A stretch of DNA of 64,000 nucleotides from Rhizobium esperanzae. GTDB lineage: Bacteria > Pseudomonadota > Alphaproteobacteria > Rhizobiales > Rhizobiaceae. Made by a program: the position numbers and the translations under genes. The notes under the pieces are model-generated. The model searched no databases, had not been told where the DNA came from, and saw only the letters and a list, made by a program, of their open reading frames with translations. Below, piece after piece: positions 26,395 to 34,435 of the stretch; position 1 is the stretch's first letter; each line of letters starts with the position of its first letter. The stretch covers positions 1-64,000 of the forward strand of contig NZ_MXPU01000015.1 of assembly GCF_002204185.1 (NCBI RefSeq). The letters are read 5' to 3'.

Positions 26395-27936
26395 TCACAT
26401 TGCGGCAATGACAAGTACGCCGGCGACGCCGAGCGTGACGATGCTGACCTTGTCCTTGATCGCGAAGACCACTGGATCGTCATGCATCTGCCCCCGGTGG
26501 GCGAGCATAAGGATGCGGGCAATCCAGCAGGCAAGAATTGGTCCGGCCAACCACAGCATCGCTGGCCGGGTGTAGATGTCTTGGGCACTGTCGCTTGCGG
26601 CATAGAGGGCAAATAACGTCAGCGCGTTCATTCCCGCTCCGGCCGCCAGGGCGCCCACCATACCGATATCCGCCTTCCTGTAGTCGCGGCTCTTGGAATC
26701 CGGCAGGTGCGCGGCGCGGCGTGAAATGAGCTCGGTGTATCGCTTCACCAAAGCGAGCGAGAGGAACCAGCTCATCATGAAGGCAAGCAGCCAGGGCGAT
26801 GGCCACACCGAGACGGCGGCAGCGCCGCCGATCACCCGCGTGGTGTAAAGAGAGGCGAGAGCCACCACGTCCAGGATCATCTTCCGCTTGAGGAAGAATG
26901 AGTAGGCGGTGGTCAGGGCGAAATATCCCGCGAGTACGAGCACGAAGACGGGTGACACCACGGCGGCCACCGTAAACGACAGAAAAAGCAGGATCGGGAT
27001 TGCCAGCAGAGCGTGCGACAGCGGGATCTCGCCACAGGCAAGGGGTCTGCGGCATTTGGTTTTATGGCGGCGGTCGTCCTGCAGATCGACCAGGTCGTTC
27101 AGGAGATAAACGCCCGAGGCACAAAGCGAAAAAGCCACCAAAGCCAGGCCGGCATTCGCAAGGCTATGGAGGTCAAAGAGTTGATTTGTCAGTAACGGGA
27201 TAAAGACCAACCCGTTCTTGACGTATTGATGCACTCGCAACGAGCGCGTCCAAATCCGCCATGTCGGTCTGTCGTGGCTAAGATGCTCGACGTTGTCGCA
27301 TTGGCGCGAAAGCTCTCGCGCAACTGCCGCCGATGTCCTTATCGCATAAGATTTTGCGGCGTGGCGCCAGACTGGCAAGTCGGCCGGGTCATTGCCGATA
27401 TAGTCGAAACCACCCTCTCCGAAGGCGGCGACGAGCTCTGCCGCCTTCACCTCGGCGACACAGTTCATCGTCTCGTTCGTTGCAAACCAGCCGGTGAAGA
27501 GGCCGAGGTGGTCGGCAATCGCGCAAACCAGGCGTTCGTGGGTTGCAGAAGCGAGATAAACCGAACGCCCCTCCTCCCGTGCGGCCTTGATGACGTTCAG
27601 CACTTCCGCGTCATAAGGAAGGATAGCCGGATCGAAATCCGCTGGTTGAGAAAGGCGGTGCTTCAGACACGCTTTTCCGGCGAACAGCGACCTGATGAAA
27701 TCGACGATCGAATGGGGCCGGCGGCTAAGCTCAGAGAAGATCGTCTCGATCAGCAGGTCCGATCGCACCAGGGTGCCGTCAAGATCAACCACCAACGGGC
27801 GGGGCGGCAGCGGTTTTTGGAGGTCCGGTGGACTGTCCACCGGCAATGCCGCGGGCTCAGCTCCAGGCCACTCGTCCTCGTCGGCTCTCGGCAAAAAATC
27901 TCTTCGCAGCTGGAATTCGTGATGCAGCTCGTTCAA
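26395..27936 (-). CDS. HAD phosphatase fused to UbiA-family DPPR-synthase-like prenyltransferase
   Basis: About 513 residues. An N-terminal HAD phosphatase domain (about 45-210) has nucleophile motif VVDLDGTLVRSD (Asp51, Asp53), motif II Ser130 and motif IV IGNDPADLP. A C-terminal UbiA domain (about 225-513) with eight or nine helices carries LNDLVDLQDDRRHKTKCRRP (279-298), matching the diphosphate-binding motif of 5-phosphoribosyl polyprenyl-phosphate synthase (Rv3806c type). The fusion would add PRPP ribose-5-phosphate to polyprenyl phosphate and then remove the 5-phosphate. The start is a TTG preceded by AAGGGA six bases upstream; an ATG at 28002 overlaps a palindrome. First gene of the operon. 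Confidence 0.85.
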   Translation of the reverse strand: MNELHHEFQLRRDFLPRADEDEWPGAEPAALPVDSPPDLQKPLPPRPLVVDLDGTLVRSDLLIETIFSELSRRPHSIVDFIRSLFAGKACLKHRLSQPADFDPAILPYDAEVLNVIKAAREEGRSVYLASATHERLVCAIADHLGLFTGWFATNETMNCVAEVKAAELVAAFGEGGFDYIGNDPADLPVWRHAAKSYAIRTSAAVARELSRQCDNVEHLSHDRPTWRIWTRSLRVHQYVKNGLVFIPLLTNQLFDLHSLANAGLALVAFSLCASGVYLLNDLVDLQDDRRHKTKCRRPLACGEIPLSHALLAIPILLFLSFTVAAVVSPVFVLVLAGYFALTTAYSFFLKRKMILDVVALASLYTTRVIGGAAAVSVWPSPWLLAFMMSWFLSLALVKRYTELISRRAAHLPDSKSRDYRKADIGMVGALAAGAGMNALTLFALYAASDSAQDIYTRPAMLWLAGPILACWIARILMLAHRGQMHDDPVVFAIKDKVSIVTLGVAGVLVIAAM

Positions 27937-28420
27937 AGGATTTCCCTTATGCTTTGAAACCGTGAAAGCCCGCCGAACCACGGCTAAGCGATTTGGTTCC
28001 ATCACCCAAATGGGTGATCTGCACCGCAGGTTGAGTTTATCGGCGCAGATTAGGAATCTCTCCCGGAAAACTTGCGGCCTCGCCAACTGAATCATCGAAT
28101 GTCGTGTTCGCGTCCGGGCAAATTTCGAGCTTTGTACAAAACTAAATGACGCGCCGAAGGCGGAGCAAACCGACGATACGCCGGTTCGAGGACCGTAAAA
28201 ATTGGTGTGGAATGCGTATTGTGATGAATCTGGCTCTGCTTTTCGGGGCGTTGACATTGACATGTTAGATGCTGGGAGGAGCTGCCTCGCGCCGGTTCCG
28301 GGCTTTCTTCGCAGCCGCGCTGGGTATGGTCGTTTTTCGAGCGGTGCAACTCGCGGCTGTCTATCAATCGGTTGATGGACCTATTCCGGTGATGCTCGAA
28401 AACGGAGCGATGGACACCGC
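27937..28420. other. Intergenic region upstream of the DPA-like operon
   Basis: About 480 bases separate the TTG start of the HAD-UbiA gene from the end of the M20 hydrolase gene, both on the minus strand. The minus frame stays open here, but its residues are unlike the family and no good start site is visible. It contains the perfect palindrome at 28001-28018. A 51-codon plus frame (28269-28424) has no ribosome binding site and is not called. Confidence 0.5.
28001..28018. promoter_or_regulatory. Perfect 18-bp palindrome upstream of the DPA-like operon
   Basis: ATCACCCA-AA-TGGGTGAT has eight-base perfect arms. It lies 65-82 bases before the proposed TTG start of the first gene, where an operator or activator site is expected. 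The length and symmetry fit a dimeric regulator, but none is encoded in the operon. Confidence 0.55.
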
Positions 28421-29590
28421 TTAAACCTTCAACTCCCCCTCCACCAACGCTACCCAGTAAGCCGCCCCGTATCCAAGCGCCTCATCGTTGAAATCATAAG
28501 CCGTGTTGTGATGCAGCGCCCCATCAACCGCCGGCCCGTTGCCCAGCCAGACATAACAACCCGGCGCATTCTCAGCCAAGAAGGCAAAGTCATCTCCGGC
28601 CGTCGATGGCGGAAAACTCCTCCGTACTTTTTCACCAAAGACGGCGCCGGCGGCGGCCAGCGCCCGTGATGCCGCATCCGCATCATTGACGACAGGCGGT
28701 ATCCGCCGCTCAAAACGATAGTCGGCTGATACGCCGTGCATCGCAGCCGTCCCACTCGCCAATCGACCGATTTCGGTTTCCAGCTGGTCGCGCACCCCAG
28801 GCGAATAGGCCCGTGCCGTGCCGCCGATCTCGACGATATCGGGAATGACGTTCAACGCCTTGGCATCGCCCGCCTGCAGGAAGCAGGCGCTGACGACCGC
28901 CGGTTGCAGCGGGTCGACAACGCGGCCAACGATCGTTTGCAGCGATGACAGGAAAGTACCGGCTGCCGTGATCGGATCACGGCCGAGGTGCGGCTTGGCG
29001 CCGTGCGTGCCGACGCCGCGAAAGGTGATGCGCCAGCTGTCGGAGGAGGCGAGCTGTGGCCCCTCGACCACGGCAATCTCGTCGACAGCAAGCCCCGGCA
29101 TATTGTGCAGGCCATAAACGGAATCGCAGGGGAAAAGCCGGAAGAGCCCTTCCTCGACCATGCGCTTCGCGCCGCCGCGGCCCTCTTCGGCCGGCTGGAA
29201 GATGAAATGCACGGTGCCGGAAAAATTCCGCGTCGCCGCCAGGTGCCGCGCGGCGCCGATCAACATTGCCGTATGGCCATCATGGCCGCAGGCATGCATC
29301 TTTCCCGGCACTGTCGATTTATAGGGCCGCCCCGCCATTTCAGGCATCGCGAGCGCATCCATATCAGCCCTCAGCCCGATCCTGCGCGTGCCATTGCCGA
29401 CCTGCAGCGTGCCGACCACGCCGGTGCCGGCAAGCCCGCGATGCACGGCGATGCCGGCCTCCTCGAGAAGCTTTGCGGCGATACCGGCGGTGCGCTCCTC
29501 CTCGAAACCGAGTTCCGGATGGGCGTGCAGATCGCGGCGCAAGGCGGTGAGGAACAGCAGATCGTCCTTGATCCGGGCAGGAATGCTCAT
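28421..29590 (-). CDS. M20D-family amidohydrolase (N-acyl amino acid / hippurate hydrolase type)
   Basis: A 389-residue metal-dependent hydrolase of the HipO/ILR1 group, cleaving N-acyl-amino acids or amino acid conjugates. Metal-ligand and family motifs are visible: RRDLHAHPELGFEE, GLRADMDALAM, MHACGHDGHTAML, FQPAEEGRGGA, and near the end HHNTAYDFND. No signal peptide is seen, so it is cytosolic. It lies 92 bases downstream of tctA in the same direction, which suggests that the TctCBA system may bring in its substrate. A hairpin between them may lower but not abolish read-through. Confidence 0.88.
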   Translation of the reverse strand: MSIPARIKDDLLFLTALRRDLHAHPELGFEEERTAGIAAKLLEEAGIAVHRGLAGTGVVGTLQVGNGTRRIGLRADMDALAMPEMAGRPYKSTVPGKMHACGHDGHTAMLIGAARHLAATRNFSGTVHFIFQPAEEGRGGAKRMVEEGLFRLFPCDSVYGLHNMPGLAVDEIAVVEGPQLASSDSWRITFRGVGTHGAKPHLGRDPITAAGTFLSSLQTIVGRVVDPLQPAVVSACFLQAGDAKALNVIPDIVEIGGTARAYSPGVRDQLETEIGRLASGTAAMHGVSADYRFERRIPPVVNDADAASRALAAAGAVFGEKVRRSFPPSTAGDDFAFLAENAPGCYVWLGNGPAVDGALHHNTAYDFNDEALGYGAAYWVALVEGELKV

Positions 29591-29616
29591 GGGCCTGGAT
29601 ATCCCTCCATGTGAAA

Positions 29617-29637
29617 CGGGCGCCCGAACGGCGCCCG
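29617..29637 (-). terminator. Hairpin downstream of tctA
   Basis: CGGGCGCC pairs with GGCGCCCG around a five-base loop. On the minus strand it is followed by only GTTTC, so termination would be partial. It may separate tctCBA from the downstream hydrolase. Confidence 0.45.
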
Positions 29638-29682
29638 CGTCAGATCATTCGTTGTCCATCAAACAACTCGCGAGTTCAACCC

Positions 29683-31188
29683 TCAAGCTTCTTCGACGAA
29701 CACCTCCTCGCGCTTCCTCCTGACGCTCGGCAGGAAGACCACGATCAGTACGGCGACCGCGATTGCCAGAAGCGTGGCGCTGATCGGCCGCGTGATGAAG
29801 GTGCTGGGGTCACCGCGCGACAGGATCATGGCGCGTCTGAGATTCTCTTCCAGCAACGGCCCGAGCACGAAGCCGAGCAGCAGCGGCGCCGGCTCGCAGC
29901 GGAGCTTGGCCAGCACGTACCCGATGAGACCGAAGAAGGCGACGGCATAGAGGTCGTAGACGTTGGAATTGACGCTGTAGACCCCGATCGAGCAGAAGGC
30001 CATGATGATGGGGAAGAGCACGTAATAAGGCACCGTCAACAGCTTCACCCAGAGTCCGATCAGCGGCAGGTTGAGGATGACGAGCATCAGATTGCCGATC
30101 CACATCGAGGCGATGATGCCCCAGAACAGCGCCGGCTGCTCGGTGGCGACGTTCGGGCCCGGCACGATGCCCTGGATGATCATCGCACCGATCATCAGCG
30201 CCATCACCGGATTGGCCGGAATACCGAGCGTCAGCAGCGGAATGAACGAGGTCTGCGCTCCGGCATTATTGGCCGATTCCGGCCCTGCGACGCCGGCGAC
30301 CGCGCCTTGGCCGAATTCCTTCGGCGTCTTCGACAAGCGCTTTTCCACCGTATAGGAGGCGAAGGAAGCGAGGATCGCCCCGCCACCGGGCAGGATGCCA
30401 AGCGCCGAACCGATCGCGGTGCCGCGGATGATGGGCGCGATCATCTCCTTGAATTCCTGGCGCGAAGGCAAGAGACCCGATACCTTGGCCATCAGCACCG
30501 TGCGTGTCGACTCTCCCTCGAGATTGCGCAGGATTTCAGCGACGCCGAAGACGCCGACGGCGAGCGCCACGAAATTCAGCCCGTCGGCATATTCGCGGAT
30601 GCCGAGCGTGAAACGCGGCGTGCCGGTATAGATGTCGGTGCCGACGAGGCCGAGCAGCAGCCCGAGCGCCACCATCGCTAGCGCCTTGACGACTGAGCCG
30701 TGCGCCAGCGCGATCGAGGAAACGAGGCCGACGATCATCAGCGAGAAATATTCAGCCGATCCGAATTGCAGCGCGATGTCGGTCAGCGGCGGCGCGAAGA
30801 CCGCAACGAGAAAGGTCGAGACCGTACCGGCGAAGAAGGAGCCGAGGGCCGCGATCGCCAGCGCCGCCCCCGCCCTGCCCTTGCGCGCCATCTGATAGCC
30901 GTCGATCGCGGTGACGGCAGAGGAGGATTCGCCCGGCATGTTGATGAGGATCGCCGTTGTCGAGCCGCCATATTGCGCACCGTAATAGATGCCGGCGAGC
31001 ATGATGAGTGAGGAGACCGGCTCGAGCTGGAAGGTGATCGGCAAGAGCATGGCGATCGTCGCCGTGGCGCCGATGCCGGGCAGCACGCCGATCAGCGTGC
31101 CGAGCAGCACGCCGATCAGGCAGAAGAGAAGATTGTCGAACGTTGCCGCCGTGGCAAAGCCGAGCGCGAGATTGCTGAAAAGATCCAT
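29683..31188 (-). CDS. tctA: Tripartite tricarboxylate transporter large permease, TctA
   Basis: A 501-residue inner-membrane permease with about 11-12 helices. The family's conserved Gly/Pro-rich motifs are present (GVLPGIGATATIAMLLP, YYGAQYGGSTTAILINMPGE and GIPANPVMALMIG). It forms the channel of a TctCBA system, in which TctC binds the substrate in the periplasm. It starts nine bases after tctB. Known substrates of the family are citrate-like acids and other carboxylates; specificity here is unknown. Confidence 0.93.
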   Translation of the reverse strand: MDLFSNLALGFATAATFDNLLFCLIGVLLGTLIGVLPGIGATATIAMLLPITFQLEPVSSLIMLAGIYYGAQYGGSTTAILINMPGESSSAVTAIDGYQMARKGRAGAALAIAALGSFFAGTVSTFLVAVFAPPLTDIALQFGSAEYFSLMIVGLVSSIALAHGSVVKALAMVALGLLLGLVGTDIYTGTPRFTLGIREYADGLNFVALAVGVFGVAEILRNLEGESTRTVLMAKVSGLLPSRQEFKEMIAPIIRGTAIGSALGILPGGGAILASFASYTVEKRLSKTPKEFGQGAVAGVAGPESANNAGAQTSFIPLLTLGIPANPVMALMIGAMIIQGIVPGPNVATEQPALFWGIIASMWIGNLMLVILNLPLIGLWVKLLTVPYYVLFPIIMAFCSIGVYSVNSNVYDLYAVAFFGLIGYVLAKLRCEPAPLLLGFVLGPLLEENLRRAMILSRGDPSTFITRPISATLLAIAVAVLIVVFLPSVRRKREEVFVEEA

Positions 31189-31197
31189 CGTCGCCTC

Positions 31198-31659
31198 CTA
31201 GAACCGGACCCAGGGGCCGAAGCGTTCGAACGGCAGTCCGAGCCCATAGCTGAAGACCGCGACCGAAAAGATCGTCAGCAGCAGCGACAGGATGACCGCG
31301 AACACCAGGTTCATCTTGCGCGACGCAAAGCAGGCGATGAAGGCTGTGAAGAACAGCGCCGGCGCAAATCCAAGCCCGCGCACCGTCAATCCGAAGAAGA
31401 CGGGAGCCGGCAGAATGAAGAGCATGCCGCGCCAGGCGAAGGGATCGACCGGCTCCCCCTCTACACGCAGCGCCTGAATGAAGATGATCGCGCCGAGAAG
31501 TATCAGCGCGCACGCAAGGATGAACGGGAAATAGCCGGGACCCATGCGCAATGCCGTACCCAGGTCGAGCCCGACCGACTGATAGGCAAAGAAAGCGCCG
31601 GTCGCGACGAACAGCGCGCCGCAGATCGCATTGGTACTATCGAAACTGATGGATTTCAT
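31198..31659 (-). CDS. tctB: Tripartite tricarboxylate transporter small permease, TctB
   Basis: A 153-residue protein with four hydrophobic helices, the size and layout of TctB subunits (MKSISFDSTNAICGALFVATG at the N terminus, GPGYFPFILACALILLG in helix 2). It lies between tctC and tctA on the same strand. A repeat-type palindromic element separates it from tctC. Confidence 0.88.
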   Translation of the reverse strand: MKSISFDSTNAICGALFVATGAFFAYQSVGLDLGTALRMGPGYFPFILACALILLGAIIFIQALRVEGEPVDPFAWRGMLFILPAPVFFGLTVRGLGFAPALFFTAFIACFASRKMNLVFAVILSLLLTIFSVAVFSYGLGLPFERFGPWVRF

Positions 31660-31703
31660 GGTGTCTCCCGGAGTTGGAGATGGTTGATGTCGTACCGTGG
31701 CGC

Positions 31704-31862
31704 GCCCTCATCCGCCCTGCCGGGCACCTTCTCCCCCAGGGGAGAAGAAGACTCGCGGCACGCTCTTCCCGTCTTTCGACAGCCACGACATTGCGGCGGA
31801 TGCAGCCTACACATGCGACGTCCACCTCTTCCCAGCGGGGAGAGAGGGCTACTGGCACCCCC
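31704..31862. repeat. Rhizobial intergenic palindromic repeat (RIME-like)
   Basis: The module at about 31704-31747 contains CACCTTCTCCCCCAGGGGAGAAG, a hairpin type that recurs between genes in Rhizobium and relatives. A second, diverged module of the same pattern (CACCTCTTCCCAGCGGGGAG) lies at 31823-31846. Together they fill the gap between tctC and tctB. The name RIME is from memory of rhizobial intergenic mosaic elements; the exact class is not verified. Confidence 0.6.
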
Positions 31863-31868
31863 TCACGA

Positions 31869-32852
31869 CTAGTCCGCATATTCCCCGGCAGCCTCGATCA
31901 CCGGCTTCCAGCGGGCAATCTCGCTTTCGAGCTTGGCCTTCAAAGCAGCAGGCGTCGCATCTGCATCGGAAGACGGCGCTGTGCCGAGTTCGGCGAAGCG
32001 AGCGCCGACATTCGGATCCTTCAGCGCCAGCTGCAGCGACTTCGACAGGCGTTCGTTGATCGCGGCCGGCGTACCCTTCGGCGTGTAGATGCCATGCCAG
32101 ATACCGACTTCGAAGCCCGGCAGGCCGGCTTCGACAGCCGTCGGTACGTCCTTCAGCACGTCGAGGCGCTTCGGTGAGGTCACCGCATAGGCCTTGATCG
32201 TGCCGCCCTTAATCTGCTTCGTGGTGTTGGTGGTCTGGTCGCACATGATATCAACCTGGCCGCCGAGCAGATCCGTCATCGCCGGGCCAGTTCCTTTATA
32301 AGGAACGGTCGTGAGCGGCGTCTGGATAGCGCTCATGAACATCATGCCGCAGAGATGCGAAGCCGCACCGATGCCGGCATTGGCGACGGTCACCTTGTCC
32401 TTGTTGGCCTTGACATAATCGATCAGTCCCTTGAGATCGGTCGGCTCGAAATCCTTGCGCGCGACGATCGTCATCGGCACCTCGGTGACGAGGCCGACAT
32501 ATTCGAAGGCGCCGAGCGTGTCATAGGCGAGCTTGCGATAGAGGGTGGCGCTTGTCGCCATGCCGATATGGTGCAGCAGGACCGTGTAGCCATCGGGATC
32601 GGCATTCGCCACACGGCCGGCGCCGAGCGTGCCGCCGGCGCCGCCGACATTTTCGACCACGATCTGCTGACCGAGATCCTTCGACATGGATTCAGCCACC
32701 AGGCGTGCGACGGTATCGGTCGGGCCGCCCGCCGCAAAGGGGACGACCATGGTGATGGTGCGCTCAGGATAGGTCTGCGCGGAAGCGACACCGGCTAGAA
32801 GAGAAACCGCGGCAGCCGCGGTCAGGCCGAGCACGGCCTTCAGGATTTTCAT
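31869..32852 (-). CDS. tctC: Tripartite tricarboxylate transporter binding protein, TctC/Bug family
   Basis: A 327-residue periplasmic binding protein with a Sec signal peptide (AVSLLAGVASA, cut near residue 24). The mature protein begins QTYPERTITMVVPFAAGGPTD, the strongly conserved Bug-family N terminus; ENVGGAGGTLGA and NAGIGAASHL follow. The start at 32852 has GGAGG just upstream. It is transcribed away from the DctD-like gene, behind a candidate sigma-54 promoter and enhancer palindrome. Confidence 0.92.
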   Translation of the reverse strand: MKILKAVLGLTAAAAVSLLAGVASAQTYPERTITMVVPFAAGGPTDTVARLVAESMSKDLGQQIVVENVGGAGGTLGAGRVANADPDGYTVLLHHIGMATSATLYRKLAYDTLGAFEYVGLVTEVPMTIVARKDFEPTDLKGLIDYVKANKDKVTVANAGIGAASHLCGMMFMSAIQTPLTTVPYKGTGPAMTDLLGGQVDIMCDQTTNTTKQIKGGTIKAYAVTSPKRLDVLKDVPTAVEAGLPGFEVGIWHGIYTPKGTPAAINERLSKSLQLALKDPNVGARFAELGTAPSSDADATPAALKAKLESEIARWKPVIEAAGEYAD

Positions 32853-32920
32853 CGTTTCCTCCCTGATGAAACAGCAAGCCCGCCGACACATCCTCCGCGC
32901 CGGCGATCACCTATTTGCCG

Positions 32921-32940
32921 CCGGCAGAAATCGAGCCGCA
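32921..32940 (-). promoter_or_regulatory. Candidate sigma-54 (-24/-12) promoter for tctC
   Basis: On the minus strand CGGCTCGATTTCTGCC has GG and GC with exactly ten bases between them and matches the sigma-54 consensus (TGGCACG-N4-TTGC) at most positions. It lies about 70 bases before the tctC start. The neighbouring gene encodes a sigma-54 activator, which makes the site more believable. Confidence 0.5.
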
Positions 32941-33022
32941 ATCATTACCGTCGCTTTCGCAAGACGAATCTCCGGCAGTGCAATGCAGCATGGGTCGATT
33001 TGGAAACAAACGGCATAGGCGA

Positions 33023-33040
33023 TGGGTGGATTTCCACCCA
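33023..33040. promoter_or_regulatory. Enhancer-like palindrome (DctD-type UAS)
   Basis: TGGGTGGA-TT-TCCACCCA is a perfect 18-bp palindrome about 90 bases upstream of the candidate -24/-12 promoter. Its size and central TCC/GGA symmetry resemble the upstream activator sites bound by DctD in rhizobia (resemblance recalled, not aligned). Confidence 0.6.
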
Positions 33041-33100
33041 ACACGCGACGGTCCAGGGCTACAGCACCATTGCCCCGGAGAATGCACCAGAGACCCAAAG

Positions 33101-34435
33101 TCAGCTTTCGGTAGTCAGCATCCGCTTGTCGAGGCCGTATTTTTGCATCTTTTCGTAAAGGGTCTTGCGGGAGATGCCGAGGGATTCGTAAACCGGCCTG
33201 AGGCTGCCGCCATGCGCCACCAGCGCGCTGGCGATAATCCCCCGCTCGAATTCGGCGACCCGCTCCGCAAGCCCAGTTGCCTCTTCGGCCTGCCGTCCGC
33301 CATTATCGAGCCCAAGGACCAGACGATCGGCGGCATTCCTCAACTCGCGCACATTGCCGGGCCAGTCGCGTTGGGCGATGTCGGAGATCACCTCCGGCGG
33401 CACGGCCACCTCGTCGCGGCCGTAGCGGGCGGCCGCTTCCCGCACCAGCTGCAGGAAGAGCAGCGGAACGTCCGCCCGCCGCTGCGATAGCGACGGCACA
33501 TGCAGCGTTGCGACGTTCAGTCGGTAGAGGAGATCGGCGCGGAAGCGGCCCGCGGCCACTTCAGCCTCCAGATCGACCTTGCTCGTCGCGATGAAGCGCA
33601 CGTCGAGCGGCACGACCTCGTTCGATCCGAGCCTGGAGATCACCCGCTCTTGCAGCACCCGCAGGAACTTCGCCTGCAGGTCGAAGGGCATGGAGCCGAT
33701 CTCGTCGAGCAGGATGGTGCCGCCGCGGCCATGTTCGAACTTGCCGTAACGCGGCCTGACGGCGCCGGGAAAGGCCCCGGCCTCGTGGCCGAAGAGCTCG
33801 CTCTCGATCAGATTTGCCGGCAGGGCGGCGCAATTGATCGCAATGAACGGCCGGCTCGCCCGGGCGCTGATATCGTGAAGTGCGCGGGCCACGACCTCCT
33901 TGCCCGCCCCGGTCTCGCCGACGATGAGGGTATCGGCATCGCTGGCGCCGATCGCGCGGATACGATAGCGCAGATCCACCATCACCTGCGTTCGCCCCGG
34001 CAGCCGCGCCTCGATATCGTCGCGTTTGCCGGCGACCGCCTTCAGCAGCCGGTTTTCGAGCACGAGGCCGCGCCGCTCCATCGCCCGGCGAATGACGCCG
34101 GCAAGCATCTCCGCCGTGAACGGCTTCTCGATGAAATCATAGGCGCCCTCACGCATTGCCTTTACCGCAAGCTGGACGTCGCCGTGGCCGGTGACGAGGA
34201 TAACGGGCACCTCCTGATCGATCTCACGGATCTTCTGCATCAAGGTCATGCCGTCCATGCCGGGCATGCGGATATCGCTGACGACGACGCCGGGAAAGCT
34301 GTAACCGATCAGCTCCAGCACATGGTCGCCGTTCGAAAAAGTCTCGACGCTGAAGCCGGAGAGCTCCAGCGCCTGCGCCGTCGAGCGGCGCAATTCTTCC
34401 TCGTCGTCGACGAGCAGGATCTTCGCATCGTTCAT
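33101..34435 (-). CDS. Sigma-54-dependent response regulator, DctD-like
   Basis: A 444-residue activator in three parts. A receiver domain (about 5-120) has phospho-acceptor Asp in VVSDIRMPGMDG. An AAA+ domain (about 145-370) carries Walker A GETGAGKE, Walker B GGTILLDEIGSM, and WPGNVRELRN; the sigma-54-contact loop normally GAFTGA reads GAFPGA here. A Fis-type helix-turn-helix follows at the C terminus (LRPVYESLGISRKTLYEKMQK). It overlaps the sensor kinase gene by four bases, which forms its partner. The position next to tctC suggests that it controls that transporter. Confidence 0.92.
   Translation of the reverse strand: MNDAKILLVDDEEELRRSTAQALELSGFSVETFSNGDHVLELIGYSFPGVVVSDIRMPGMDGMTLMQKIREIDQEVPVILVTGHGDVQLAVKAMREGAYDFIEKPFTAEMLAGVIRRAMERRGLVLENRLLKAVAGKRDDIEARLPGRTQVMVDLRYRIRAIGASDADTLIVGETGAGKEVVARALHDISARASRPFIAINCAALPANLIESELFGHEAGAFPGAVRPRYGKFEHGRGGTILLDEIGSMPFDLQAKFLRVLQERVISRLGSNEVVPLDVRFIATSKVDLEAEVAAGRFRADLLYRLNVATLHVPSLSQRRADVPLLFLQLVREAAARYGRDEVAVPPEVISDIAQRDWPGNVRELRNAADRLVLGLDNGGRQAEEATGLAERVAEFERGIIASALVAHGGSLRPVYESLGISRKTLYEKMQKYGLDKRMLTTES

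Noticed and set aside
20667..27936. Recent horizontal transfer of the DPA-like operon
   Set aside because: I see no flanking tRNA, integrase or insertion sequence, and by eye the base composition is not sharply different. A codon-use calculation would be needed.
28269..28424. Possible 51-residue plus-strand protein
   Set aside because: No ribosome binding site and overlaps the stop of the M20 hydrolase gene.
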